DNA of 64,000 nt from Lineus longissimus. Taxonomy: Eukaryota; Nemertea; Pilidiophora; Heteronemertea; Lineidae. Positions 51,798 to 62,955 of the stretch are shown here, piece by piece (position 1 is the first letter of the stretch; each line of letters starts with the position of its first letter). The DNA is taken from positions 9,980,001-10,044,000 of the forward strand of contig NC_088314.1 in the NCBI RefSeq assembly GCF_910592395.1. The letters are read 5' to 3'. The position numbers were made by a program, and so were the translations under genes. Below the pieces are notes generated by a model. The model was not told the DNA's origin. It saw only the letters and a program-made list of their open reading frames with translations, and made no database searches.

Positions 51798-54691
51798 GTA
51801 AGAAGCACGCCAGTGATATTGAATCTTACTAATAGCATTTGTTGAATTCTACTAAACATATTTTTGAAGTTGTAGTTACCTGGATTGTGGTGGGCGTTGT
51901 ATTCGTGAATGTGTGATGCTAGTTTTAAAACCCTCCGACCCAGTAGTGGCCATTTGCATTTCTCTCTAATGCCAATATATGTGCTGTTGTTTAGAACATT
52001 TTCCCATAGAGATCATTGCAAAAATCTTAGTTATATCCTGTTAGCATCATGTAAATAGCCTAGGTTTCATTCATTCAAAACCTAGTTGGCTTCGAGATTT
52101 TCCAATTCTCTCAGGTACTGAATAAGTACACTGTTATAAACACGTTGTGCCTAGTTTATCATGATGTCTTATGACCGTTTCGTGGCCATGTCTGTTTCTA
52201 ATTTGAGCAGGCGACCTGTTTGAAAAAATGTATACTCGTGCATAACCTTTTATTCATCAACTCCTAGTAAGATTAGCCTGAATCGATAAATCATACACAA
52301 CTTGAACTTTGTGGGTCTTTTAATTACAATTTACACCAACTTAAGAATTTGACCACAGCTTTCTATAAAAATCTTTTTTCCTGAAATTAGGCGCTGGATT
52401 AAAAGGAAAAAGTGAGCAATAATTCAGACATTTTTTTTTTTTTTTTTTTAATGCAACTGGACACAATTATCACAGTTCACATATTATTATAGATTGGTTC
52501 AGCATGTTCAGTTCAAAGGCAGATCTCACCACAGATTTCAGTTTAATGTTGTAGCTCATTCTTTACTTGATGTCATTGTCTGACTAAATTTCAGACACTT
52601 TTATTCATTTCACGTGGGACATTTCAACATAAATCAGTTCAAAATTGGCACAAGTCCTGTTGAATTTGAAATCCCACCAAGTTACCTATAGTATTCCATT
52701 GTCACACCTCCTACAGCATGATAGCAGTTGGCTAGCAGATGTACTCTTGTCGATAATATTTGATATCATATTATGAAACTTAGTTTTGGCCACCTAGTTA
52801 TGAGGCTTTATGATAGTTCACTCCCGTATTTGGTTATTGATGATCCAAAAGGGCTACATTCTTAGAAAAAAAAGTTTTTTGATATTTTGAGGGTTTTTCT
52901 CCGAACATAAATCTGCACCCCTTAAAAAGGCAAAACAAAGGTTTTTCAACATCTTCAAAATCTTTTGGGGTTTTTATTTTCGGGAAAAACTTTTAGCATG
53001 TTTAAGAGGTGCATATTTGTATTGGCCGATAAGCCTTCTCAAAAGCTCAGAAACCTTTATTTCTAAGAGCGAATGCAAACTCCAAGCATGCATGACATGC
53101 TCCAAACATCAAGACGCTGCAGGTCATAGTTACCAGTCTTTTTGGATCATCACTAGTTCATCCTCCCCTGTAGTAACAGAATGCATTCAGAATGTTAACC
53201 CCTTCTTGTCCAAAATGTCAAAATAAATTTCATCTTTCAGTTTACGACTGTCAACGAAAGAGTGATGATTTTTCCAAAATGCCATTCCGCTACTGTCAGG
53301 CCTGGTTGCCCTGTTGCATTTGAAAAGATTTTACCATCAAAATCTCTAATTTTTGTTGTGAAAGTCCATGGTTATCCGATGGTGCACTACGTTGATCCTT
53401 TCCTGGAAATGTAATGATAGGAACGATTCTATTGGCTATAATTGCAAAGCCTTGGATAACAAATGCTTTGGTTTGCAAAATTTTGGATAACATCATACAC
53501 TTATTCTGAGTATGATCAGAAGTCTTTTTCAAATTCATGAACTACAATTATTTTGAAAGTGTGTTTATTTGATTATGTAATTCACTGAACAACTTTTTTG
53601 GTCTGTGCATAAAAAAGGACCTTGGACAAAAAGGGGTTAAAATTACTCCTTTGAGTACTTTGAATCAGCGTGCGCGCAGTCGAGAGAGATTCGAACAAAA
53701 TTTCTACGTTTTTGTATCTGGTTACCATTATGCATGAGTAACCTCGTAACCAGGTAACCTCGGTTACAGCTTGATTGCCTTGGTTTAAAGTGCTATGAAT
53801 TCCTGAGATCAACATCAGTTGGTACTGTACTGTAGGTCTCACCAAAACCACGAGGATGGAGCTAAAATGTAGACCAAGGCAGAGCCAACTGACAGTGAGG
53901 TATCAATTTCTATTCAAAATCAACGAATAATGTGGTTTTAAATACTTTTTGACTGCTTCCATATTATGCACCAACCCAAGCGGTTTAGGCTGCCGATCCA
54001 CACCGCTGTATTCAAAATGAGGCTTTGTTGGCGCATAGTGCATTTACATTGCAAAGTGCGGTCCATTTTAATCCAGGTGTTTTGGAATACTTGTCACTAC
54101 GTATGTGTGACCAGATACAAAGGTCGAAATTTTGTTCGACTTCTGCCGACCGTGATGTTGATTCATCATCCTCAAAGGAGTTTTAGGAATCCTCTCCCGC
54201 CCTTGTGTTTTCATCCCTGTGTGGTTTTCTCTTGTCTTCAGGTCAAGTTGTCGGTAATTATCTATTTGTAGATAGTCTGATTGTGCACTCTGACCCATAC
54301 ACTTCTAGTGTTTTCTCACTAAATGATGGCAATCGTTTATTTTTCATCTCGCTATGATTTAGGATTCAATATACAATTCCTTATTAAAATCTCTGTATTC
54401 TTCAGGCTGATCTACAGTAAGTTTAATTGACACTGGTAGATAGTGTCTGCTCATTATTTCATAACTCTTGGTAAATCGATATGGATTTTTCATGCCGGAG
54501 CTATTTGATTTGCCAAACTTGTAATAATTAGGGAAAAAAACCTCTTTGATTGAGTGATCAGCCCGTTCTGTCAGAGAAAAACATGCTAGAGCATTGGAAT
54601 CCTGAGCATTGGGCATTACGAGGCAAGTCCTAGATCTGGGTATCTGGTTTTCCCGCGTGCCAAGTCCCTTGATCTCCTGGTGAGGGACAAC
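51798..54691. other. Downstream sequence, no further exons found
   Basis: Searched for a phase-0 exon continuing the plus-strand gene, especially an F-box or LRR, and saw none. A T20 run is at 52430-52450. Sequence at 52900-53010 (GGTGCATATTTGT, poly-T/G) resembles 45470-45610. Confidence 0.35.
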
Positions 54692-54811
54692 AGCTCTAGC
54701 TCTTTGTCATGAATCAAGACATTTTTTCCCATTAAGGTTCGAATCTGGGGTAGCTCTAGCTCTTTGTCATGAATCAAGACATTTTTTCCCATTAGGGTTC
54801 GAATTTGGGAT
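54692..54811. repeat. 60-bp tandem duplication
   Basis: Two copies of AGCTCTAGCTCTTTGTCATG...CCCATTA(A/G)GGTTCGAAT(C/T)TGGG at exactly 60-base spacing; it repeats 20 residues in a minus frame that has no other support. Confidence 0.92.
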
Positions 54812-55539
54812 CTTTGGAAACGCGACGGTCGTAGTTTTACATGCAGATCCATGAGTTCTACATAAGGGAAAAAAATAATTGAAAACCTCCCAAGGTTTTT
54901 CAGAACGTATGACAAAATTTTGCTGATTGCCATCATTTAGTCCCAAAGCTTTCTTCTCTAAGTCTATCTTCTTTTCAGCTGGTTCAAGGGTATAGGAAGA
55001 GTCCTTTTCAGGGCCGAGGATATTCCATATCAGATGTTTCAAAAAGTTTTTTTGGCCTCACTTAATCAAATTCAGACAATGCCATTGTATTTACACACTG
55101 GTATGGCACTGACGTCAGTATTAAGACACCATCTGCCAGTTTGAAGATGTACGCTATTATTATGTATCTAGGTACTATTGGATACCTGACAAACTGTTCT
55201 GGAAGGCTTTTTAACTGCAAATATTGAAGTAGGGGAGTGGCCCCTTAAAAATTATATGAGTTTCTGCTTCACTCTTCAATTTTCCTTCAAATCATTTCTC
55301 TGATGGATTCCTCGGTCTGAAAGGGTCAACTCCCTGTTATACTGTGAATTATTCATGCTATCATTTCGCCACTTGTGAATATACACACATTGTGAAACTT
55401 TTACACAGACTTGACAACATGCTAAACAGGTAGTATCAATTATAACACATAAACCAGTTTAGCGGTATTATGCTAAGTCACTTGTGTAACCCTTTGGTGC
55501 ACTGTTGCACTGTAAATTATTATCATCACTGGTAGTCAA

Positions 55540-55840
55540 ACCAATACAGCGTGTGCTTGTCTATTGCGCCCCACAAACATGTGATTTAAATCGCACCAAC
55601 CTGCAATTTAAATTGCATGCAACAATAATCGCTTGTTTGCAGTGGTTATCACAGGTACCTGTGATAAGAATCTATGATAGCAGCAACCTGTGCTCAATAT
55701 CAAACCCTGCGATTACTGGTTTAACCAGTAGATGAGAGATCTTTTGTTGCACATTGTGGTGATTATAATCGCAGGTTGCAGTGATTCAAATTGCTTGTCT
55801 GTGCGGCGCTGGTGGTGATTTAATATGTTGTCCACAAAGT
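55540..55840. repeat. Imperfect palindromic AT-rich repeat
   Basis: Segments GATTTAAATCGCACCAACCT, GCAATTTAAATTGC, TCACAGGTACCTGTGA and ATTATAATCGCAGGTTGCAG are self-complementary or mutually inverted. Perhaps a decayed foldback element; boundaries unclear. Confidence 0.45.
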
Positions 55841-56009
55841 GGACACCCGTTATTACAGGAAGTCTGGAGTTACAATAAAAAGTTGATTCAATGGGAACAC
55901 CTCATTTGAAGTACGTACTGTATATCGAAAGTTACTGCCATTCTTGTCAAAGGAAAGAGAAAATGCAAAACTGGTCAGTCTCTTTTCTCAGCTGTCCAAT
56001 GCAACCTAC

Positions 56010-56370
56010 TTTACAGCTGTAAGTAGGTCAAGGTCATGAAATATTATAAGGGTCATATCTCAAGAAACCTTCTCTGTGAGATCTTCAAATTACTGTCATT
56101 GATTAATCTGAAAAAGCTTAACATTGTGTAAAAACATTTTGAACTTCACTGAAGGTCACATTAGATTATGGAAGAATGTATAATGACTTCTTTCTTCATC
56201 TTGACAAAAATTGGGTCAGTATGATCTGCTTTTCAAGGTCATAGAAATCAAGCATAGAAAATTTCAATGATGATGGCAGGTTTTGTCATTATTAAGATAT
56301 CAATTTGTTGTAAGAAGTTTGAGCTTGACCTTGTTTTCAAGGTCACAGTTGTCAAAATTACAGTGACACT
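56010..56370. repeat. Dispersed repeat with CAAGGTCA motifs
   Basis: AGGTCAAGGTCATGAAATAT, TTTTCAAGGTCATAGAAATC and TTTTCAAGGTCACAGTTGTC occur at about 150-bp spacing; resembles other GACCTTG repeats in the window in motif content but I cannot align it end to end. Confidence 0.45.
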
Positions 56371-56739
56371 TGACAGTTCTCCATCTGTACCTTAATCTGG
56401 ATATACTGAATGCGATTGTTATGAACTTTCATCCATTTTCTCATTTTCTACTCTCTTTTGTTGCCCCCATTTGGACACAATATCCATAGGATATTTCATT
56501 TACCAACCTATTTTTGTCAGGGAATATGCATCATTAGGTTTTGTACTGTCACGACGGCCAGCTTGGTACTGGCCGCCATCTTTACCATAGCAGCACCATC
56601 ATCATATGAAACATCATTAAACCCGCTAGGAGATTCTCTTTGAGAATCATTTGAGAATAATCTGAGAATCATGTGAGAGTCATGTGACCGAGTTCTGCAT
56701 GTTCCTATTACCAATGCAATTTTTTTTCTCATTCCCCAG

Positions 56740-57082
56740 GCCGAACTCGGCCCACTCTCCTTGTAATCCACAAGTACATCGTCCTAAATACTGGGACGGC
56801 AAGGCCTCTCAAAAAACGATTATATAGCATGTTCCTTGAGGTTCCTCGGTTCAAGTGCCAGACTCCTGGTGGTCGTTCCTTTGCGGTAGCTGCTCCAAAA
56901 CTGTGGAACCAGCTGCCGCAAAAGCTGTGTAACATTGATTCCCTCCAGACTTTCAAGTCCCTCCTAAATGCCCACCTTTTTGCAGTTGCCTTTGGTGAAA
57001 AAGCGCTCCAGAATATCAACTCGCTGAGTAATTAGAGCGCCCTACAAATGCCGACATTGATTGATTGATTGATTGATTGATC
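56740..57082 (+). pseudogene. Non-LTR retrotransposon 3' end (RT C-terminus, TGAT tail)
   Basis: An ATG-less open frame from about 56740 reads RPTLLVIHKYIVLNTGTARP, then TPGGRSFAVAAPKLWNQLPQ and SLQTFKSLLNAHLF, ending in TAA at 57033-57035. GxRSFxxxAPxLWNxLPxxL...SLxxFKxxLKxxLF is the C-terminal signature of many animal LINEs. It is followed by GAGCGCCCTACAAATGCC and a (TTGA)n tail at about 57056-57082, the expected microsatellite-like LINE end. Only the 3' end survives. Confidence 0.88.
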
Positions 57083-57673
57083 TGGTCAATCATCTTTCAT
57101 TGTCTCCGTGTTAGTGTTTTATAGTGCACATAAATAGGCAACTAGCTACATGTATTCTGCATGTCAGCAGGTGTTTGTTTTCAAGTCTGACCACCTGTTC
57201 AAAGCTAACCGTCTAAACAGTCAATTGTGACGCATTCCGCTTTTGATTGCAATGCAAATTACCCAGGAGTTTTCCTTCTAAATAGAGGGGGGTGCCGAGA
57301 AGTGGGTGAATAGCGTAAAACAGCATGGTGGTCTATACCAATATCACCTTACAAGCAGTGGCATCGGGTCACCCAACATGTAAATTGGTGAGAAGAAAGA
57401 TTTAATTAGACACCGTCAGGTACTGCCAATTAAATCAATTCCGTCTCTCTGTGTCCTTTCAGTTTGTGTATAGACTATTTCAAACATGTTTTCTTTTTTG
57501 TCAATACTTGGCTGGCCCTTTATTAGGGTTGTGAAGTGCCCCAAGTTGTGTACTTAGGCCTAAGTTAGCCTACGTTAGAACCGTAGTGTCCCAAACTGAT
57601 TTTTTTTTGGTGCTTGTGGACCTAAAGGGGTAAGTTGTCAACTTTTTTTTCTTTTTCAACATTTCTCTTCAAG

Positions 57674-57874
57674 GTGAAACTATAGGGACACCATTTTGCC
57701 AATCTTAGGAACACCAGAACTCTATCAAACGCCAAAGATTGGACAAAATATTGTTTGGAGGCCGTGCAAACCAAAGGTGACAATGTCCTCCGAGTAAAAC
57801 TTTTACCATTTTGTGGGTTTCGGATGAGTTCTGGTGTTTTTTAGATTGTCAAAATGGAGTTACTATAGTTTCAC
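57674..57874. mobile_element. 201-bp foldback MITE
   Basis: GTGAAACTATAGGGACACCA, TTTTGCCAATCTTA and ACACCAGAACTC at the left are matched inverted by GAGTTCTGGTGT, TAGATTGTCAAAA and TGGAGTTACTATAGTTTCAC at the right. Flanks TTCAAG and TTAATC hint at a decayed TTAA site. Confidence 0.75.
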
Positions 57875-57882
57875 TTAATCAC

Positions 57883-59353
57883 TTCCTCATCATTGGAAAC
57901 GTTTACATTGAGGGTCCATATGTCTGTTTCTCGGTACCCAGTGGTAAGTTGTGAGACAAAGATGGAATCTACCTCTAAAACCCCTTTTATGACCTTTTAC
58001 AGACAGAATTTTACCCGGTGGTTTATGAGACTAGAATGAGAACTGGAGAAATCAATATGTGTCTTTTCACACCTCATCTCCAGGATGAGTGACAGTCCTC
58101 TCCCAATTTGGATTGTTGGACAAAATCTTAGTGTTCGTTCTTATTTACTGAGTATTTGATCTTTTCTTAATATTTTTTTCAAATTTTTTGAAGGTCCAAC
58201 TGGAGGTGGGTACTAATTGGTTAATAGCTGATGAAGCCTTAGGAAGGATATATAGACAATGATAGAACAGTGCTCTAGCTAGATTTTTTCGAGTGTTTGG
58301 TGCTGGTTCCTTGTGCTTTGATGGGTTAGTTTTCATTCTGCTGTGGCCAGGGTTTTGTACCACCCTGTGTTGAACCCATACCTCTTGGGAAATTTGGCTC
58401 TTTTTGCATTTGAAGTTCTGAAGTTGTTTTGGAACTGACTGAAATCGCTCTTGAAGTAAACCTTCCATTAGGGCAAATTATATCATTTAAAGTTAAAGTT
58501 AAAAAACCTAAACTTCACATGAGTGGTTACATGCCTTTTGAAAATATCTTATGCCTGCCCACATGATCAGATGGCACCGATCAGATACTTCATTCTTATT
58601 CGAGGCCGATGACTGAAATAATGTTGAAGTTCGTGTTCAGATAATTAGTTTGTGTACAAGCCATCATGATCATCATGATGGGAGGGCACACTTGAACAGG
58701 ACTCTTTTGCCTGGAAAGTTGCGTCATAAAAATGACAATTTGATTTGATTGGATTGGATCATGTCATATCTATATGGCCCTAATGCCAATGGTGCTCACG
58801 AAATTGAGGTTGTTATTTACAGCACTAAAACAGATGAGCAGTAACTTGTACAAAAAAAAAGAGACAAAAGATGATTGTTTTCTAAATTCTAGTCGACACA
58901 TTGTGATACAGAAAGAAAATTATTTGAGCCAAGAGAGGTTTATTTTTTAAATCCTAGCTGATGCATTGTGATTTTGATGAACATTTGAAAGACCATCCTC
59001 ATAGTGTATCCCCAAACTTCTCAATTCCCGGCCCACGGTACCCCACCCATTTTGTCATGCCAGCATTCAAGCCAGAGCTGAGTTAGAGAAGTTCCCTTAG
59101 ATTACTGGTTTCCTTAATAGTTTCTTCCTCTTTTGGTTCAATCCTTTCTCAAAGTATCGATTCTCACTGCTTTTCACCAACTCTTGTATTACCTATTACC
59201 TTGATTTGTACATTAGGCTACGCGTAGTTTAAATCGTAGTAGAAATCTGTATCCCCAATTCTCTCCACCTCCTGATAGTCTGATGAAGTATTCATCATCT
59301 CAGCTCCCCATCCCCTTTCAGGTATAATTCCATCTTCAGACTTCTGCGGAATA
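57883..59353. other. Sequence without recognised genes
   Basis: AT-rich; a 107-codon minus frame (58145-58468) has no splice or homology support. Confidence 0.35.
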
Positions 59354-59705
59354 CTGGATCCACTCACCAATAAGATCCCAAGCCCGACAATACCCGATTT
59401 CTACTACCGCCTCGATGAGTAGAGCCTAAACAATCGGCATAATAGTAGGCCTTTCGCACCCATAAAACGGGTGGGACATCTTGTCTTCGTTTCTTCCAAT
59501 TGGTCTTTAATTGTAATATGAAAAGTTCCGCTGTAGAGTAATGACTATTCATGACGATAACGTTGTTAACTCTTGAATAGATATCCCACCCCTTTTATGG
59601 CTGCGAAAGGCCTACAAATGTTCGGCCGTTCGGACTCTGCCCATCGAGGTGGTGGTAAAAATCGAGTATTGTCGGGCTTGGGATCTTACTGGTGAGTGGA
59701 TCCAG
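59354..59705. mobile_element. 352-bp foldback MITE with TA target duplication
   Basis: TA|CTGGATCCACTCACC and GGTGAGTGGATCCAG|TA bound arms of about 135 bases that match through AAGATCCCAAGCCCGACAAT, CCTCGATG and AGGCCTTTCGCA...CCCATAAAA. TA duplication suggests Tc1/mariner mobilisation. The middle third is unique. Confidence 0.85.
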
Positions 59706-59972
59706 TAATATGAGCGCACTACCAAAAGATATCCAGTAAGGTGTCAAGTTTGTATGGTGTGAGTGATCGAATTTGATTTTTATGGCCATAGATCAAATAA
59801 ACAGGCTGTTTCATATATTCCCTGAAGACTTTTGACTGTTGGGTGAGAAAAAAGAAGTAGTGGTCTAAAATCACCAACATCTAGTAACTTGGGAAACACT
59901 ATCTGATTAGCTTCCTCCAAGTCGAACCTAATGCAAGTTGGTGTACTACCGCATTACATGTATGCTTGTGAA

Positions 59973-60345
59973 TTTTAGCTCATTTGGGTGAGCTCATGTC
60001 ATCATGTCTTGTCCGTCGGTCCGTCCGTTATCCATCCACCATCCATCCATCCATCAATAGTGGTGGCTCGTTGCTCTCCATTGAGTCTAGAAAGTTCAAA
60101 GTTAGTGTGAGAAGTCTTATGATTTGACTTGGCACCTAAAAATCATTGCAATTTGACCTACTTTCTGTGCTCTAGGCGGCCATCTTTGAAGACATTATTT
60201 TGTCGATATCTCATAATATTGAGAGCCAGAATCTTGAAATTTTCACTGGATGCTTCTGATGAGACCACGTGACATAATACCCAGGTTTTGATTTTCAAGG
60301 TTATACAGAGGTCAAACTCTTAAATTTCACCCTATATAGGTCATC
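59973..60345. repeat. Inverted copy of the 410-bp dispersed repeat
   Basis: TTTTAGCTCATTTGGGTGAG then CTCATGTCATCATGTCTTGT is the reverse complement of the end of 16574-16987, with (CCAT)n-like slippage at 60030-60055 and AGGTTATACAGAGGTCAAAC further in. Confidence 0.65.
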
Positions 60346-60573
60346 AGCTAGCACAGACTGCTTAGTTTTTTGCTAATCACGTGTCTTTTTTAACTCAATT
60401 TTGATCCAAATGCCATTAACCCCATAATTTTCATGTCATGAGGTAACAAACTTTCGAAGCAAAACATTTTGTATTAAAACTGCTTTGCTTTCTCTTTCCT
60501 TGGGTTGTGTTTATAGCAAGGAGAGAGGTTGCTTCAGGTAATGGTGGACGTTTCATCTCGACCTGTCAGAATC

Positions 60574-60617
60574 ACCTATACATCACTGTACAGTGCAATG
60601 GTCATTGATGTATAGGT
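60574..60617. repeat. 44-bp hairpin
   Basis: ACCTATACATCA and TGATGTATAGGT form a perfect 12-bp stem around CTGTACAGTGCAATGGTCAT. Confidence 0.7.
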
Positions 60618-61088
60618 AGATATGTCTAGTGACGTTGAAATGAACTTTGGTTGGAGAATGAAGTTGTGGACTTTGATGTGAAGATACATGTAGGGCCCCT
60701 GGTGGTGAAATTAAAAAGTGAGAAAAATATTCTTCCGATAGATTGAAATTGAGATTTAATTAAAGGCCAGGTTTGTTCATTCAAAGTTTGAAATTTGAAG
60801 TAAAATTTGAATTGAGAGTTTCCCCACATCTGTTTAATACAAGGGCTGAAAACCCATCAGCATTTTACAGTATTTAGTCCTAAAATTTGTCAAAACTTCA
60901 AAATTATTGCTATCATCTGAGGCCTGAGGCCTGTGAAATCTGGTACACAAACTCACGTTTTATCGGATTCAAACAAAATCATCCCATATTAAAACAATAC
61001 AAATTTGACCCAGGTGTAGCCTATAATGTTTTTCGAAGCACAACTGATGATTTTGAAATAATCACAACACCATTGATTGTTCAAAGAC

Positions 61089-61213
61089 ATTGGGTGATAT
61101 GAATAAAGACTAGCAAATGCTTTTATCTAAAACTCCATGTACATTTACACTAGGCCTTTCTGTACAAAATTGAAGTAAAAGCATTTGCTAGTCTTTTAAT
61201 TCATATCACCCAA
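61089..61213. repeat. 125-bp inverted repeat
   Basis: ATTGGGTGATATGAATAAAG then ACTAGCAAATGCTTTTA is matched inverted by TAAAAGCATTTGCTAGTCTT and TTAATTCATATCACCCAAT, arms of 37 bases with one or two mismatches around a 50-base loop. Probably a small MITE. Confidence 0.85.
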
Positions 61214-62579
61214 TAATTGGAAAAATCTGACTGTAGCGGAGGTCAATCCAAGTGTTGTGCCGCCAAAACCAGACTACTTGCCTTGAACTGAATTTTCCTG
61301 CATAAAACCTCTCTGACGCCACAATATTGGGAGATGTAAGGTTTTCTTACTTCATCAGAAAATGTACACAGAAATTCTACTAACAGTGTGCACAAACTTA
61401 TGGGTGTGCCTGCATTGCCATTTTGCACATGAATGTTGTAAATGTTGTTAGGGTTGGCCTGGCACTATCTTGAGGTTCCCTTGCTCGATAAGGTTTTAAA
61501 AGTGGTGGCTTACTTGAGTATTATTGGCATGACTTTGACAACAGGTGTGGAAGAAAACATCTATTGTCTAATGGTGTGTCCCTTTATCTATTAAACTGAT
61601 TCCACAACTTCATCTCCAACTGTCGGTGTGCGCATGCTGCTGGAGTTGGCTTGTAACATGTCCAAACAGTTTTGTTGTGCGCGCGTGTTGTAGTTCCACG
61701 TCTAGCGTAAGATTTCCAGCAAGAATTACACTTTACATGAAAGAGTGCTGCACCGTAGCATGGTAAAAACATTAAAATGTTTTTCAAGTTGCATCCAGGT
61801 TCTCAAGAAGCTATAGTTTTTGCTCTCATTTCTTTTGCGAGAAGACATGTATCTCAAATTGATATTTAGCTTCCGTTTCCCAACTTAAATCGTTCAAAAA
61901 TTCACTCTAACCAAGAAAGCTCCAGAAAAATGCCAAACAAACAGAATATGAAAGTTGCGCTTTAAAAAAAAGCATGCAATCCAAGGCATTGCATCATTCG
62001 TGAGGAAGAACTATCGAAATATTGTTCTTACCCTCTGTTGTAAGGTTTACATCATTAGTAGCACCTCATGCTTGGCATAGATTTCAAATCTAAATCATTT
62101 CCTCCCACTTTCAGCATTTTTCTGGAGCGCTCGTGTTAAGAATGAAATCAGGAATGGTCTAAGATGAAGATTATTTGATATGTGTTTTTATATCGTGTTA
62201 GAATCATGCTTCCCACAAAGAAAATGAGGACATAGACTTATTTTTCTAAAGAACTTGGAAAGAACCTATGTGTCCTCCTGGTTATTTTTGGCCGTTATCA
62301 AAATGCTGAGGATTCGAAGTCTTGTAATGGTTTTGTTTACTGATCAAGTATGGCCCAAAAGTTTTGGCAGCATGAAATATAAACATGATTAAGGGAAAAT
62401 TTAAGTCGGGTCAAAGTAGAGGTGGACTGGTAAAGAGTGGTTTTAACTTCTGTCTACAACCCTAATTAAAACATTTTGTGTCATTCAAACTTACCTATGG
62501 AACACTTTTGCATGTTACTCCATTTGGGCTCAAACACAAGAGTATCCCTTTAATTTTCTAAAGGGAGAACTGAGTTAAC
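61214..62579. other. Sequence without recognised genes
   Basis: AT-rich, no repeat or exon I can support. Confidence 0.35.
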
Positions 62580-62955
62580 AGCTCGGCCGCCAGGCGGCGC
62601 CCTGACCGATCCCGCGAGATCGCGCCGATCTCATGCCGCCATATTCAGTCTTTACTCTTGTGCTTCTACGAAGCACATCGTTTTTTCAAAGCTGCCGTGA
62701 ATTCGATTTAAAACCAAATTCAACCAGCCAAGTCTAGACGATTTTTGGGTTCATTCACCTACGGAGTAGACCGCCAAACTAATCTTGGCATTAGTATTGT
62801 CCAGTCTATTTAATTATAGACATTTTCTTAGCTAGCTTAGTCGACCCGGCTCCATTATTTTGATCTTGGTAGGGTAGAGTTAAGTAGGCTATTCTCCGCT
62901 CTATTGTAATAAACAAGACTCAGATCCATTGCAATAGTGTTTAATTCAAGTAGGC
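62580..62955 (+). promoter_or_regulatory. Leader, possibly an LTR, of the element at 62956-64000
   Basis: Base composition jumps at 62580 (GCTCGGCCGCCAGGCGGCGC, a GC palindrome). An AATAAA-type signal (TGTAATAAACAAG, 62903-62917) lies just upstream of the open frame, as in the R region of LTRs. No second LTR copy or primer-binding site can be seen, so this is inference. Confidence 0.25.
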
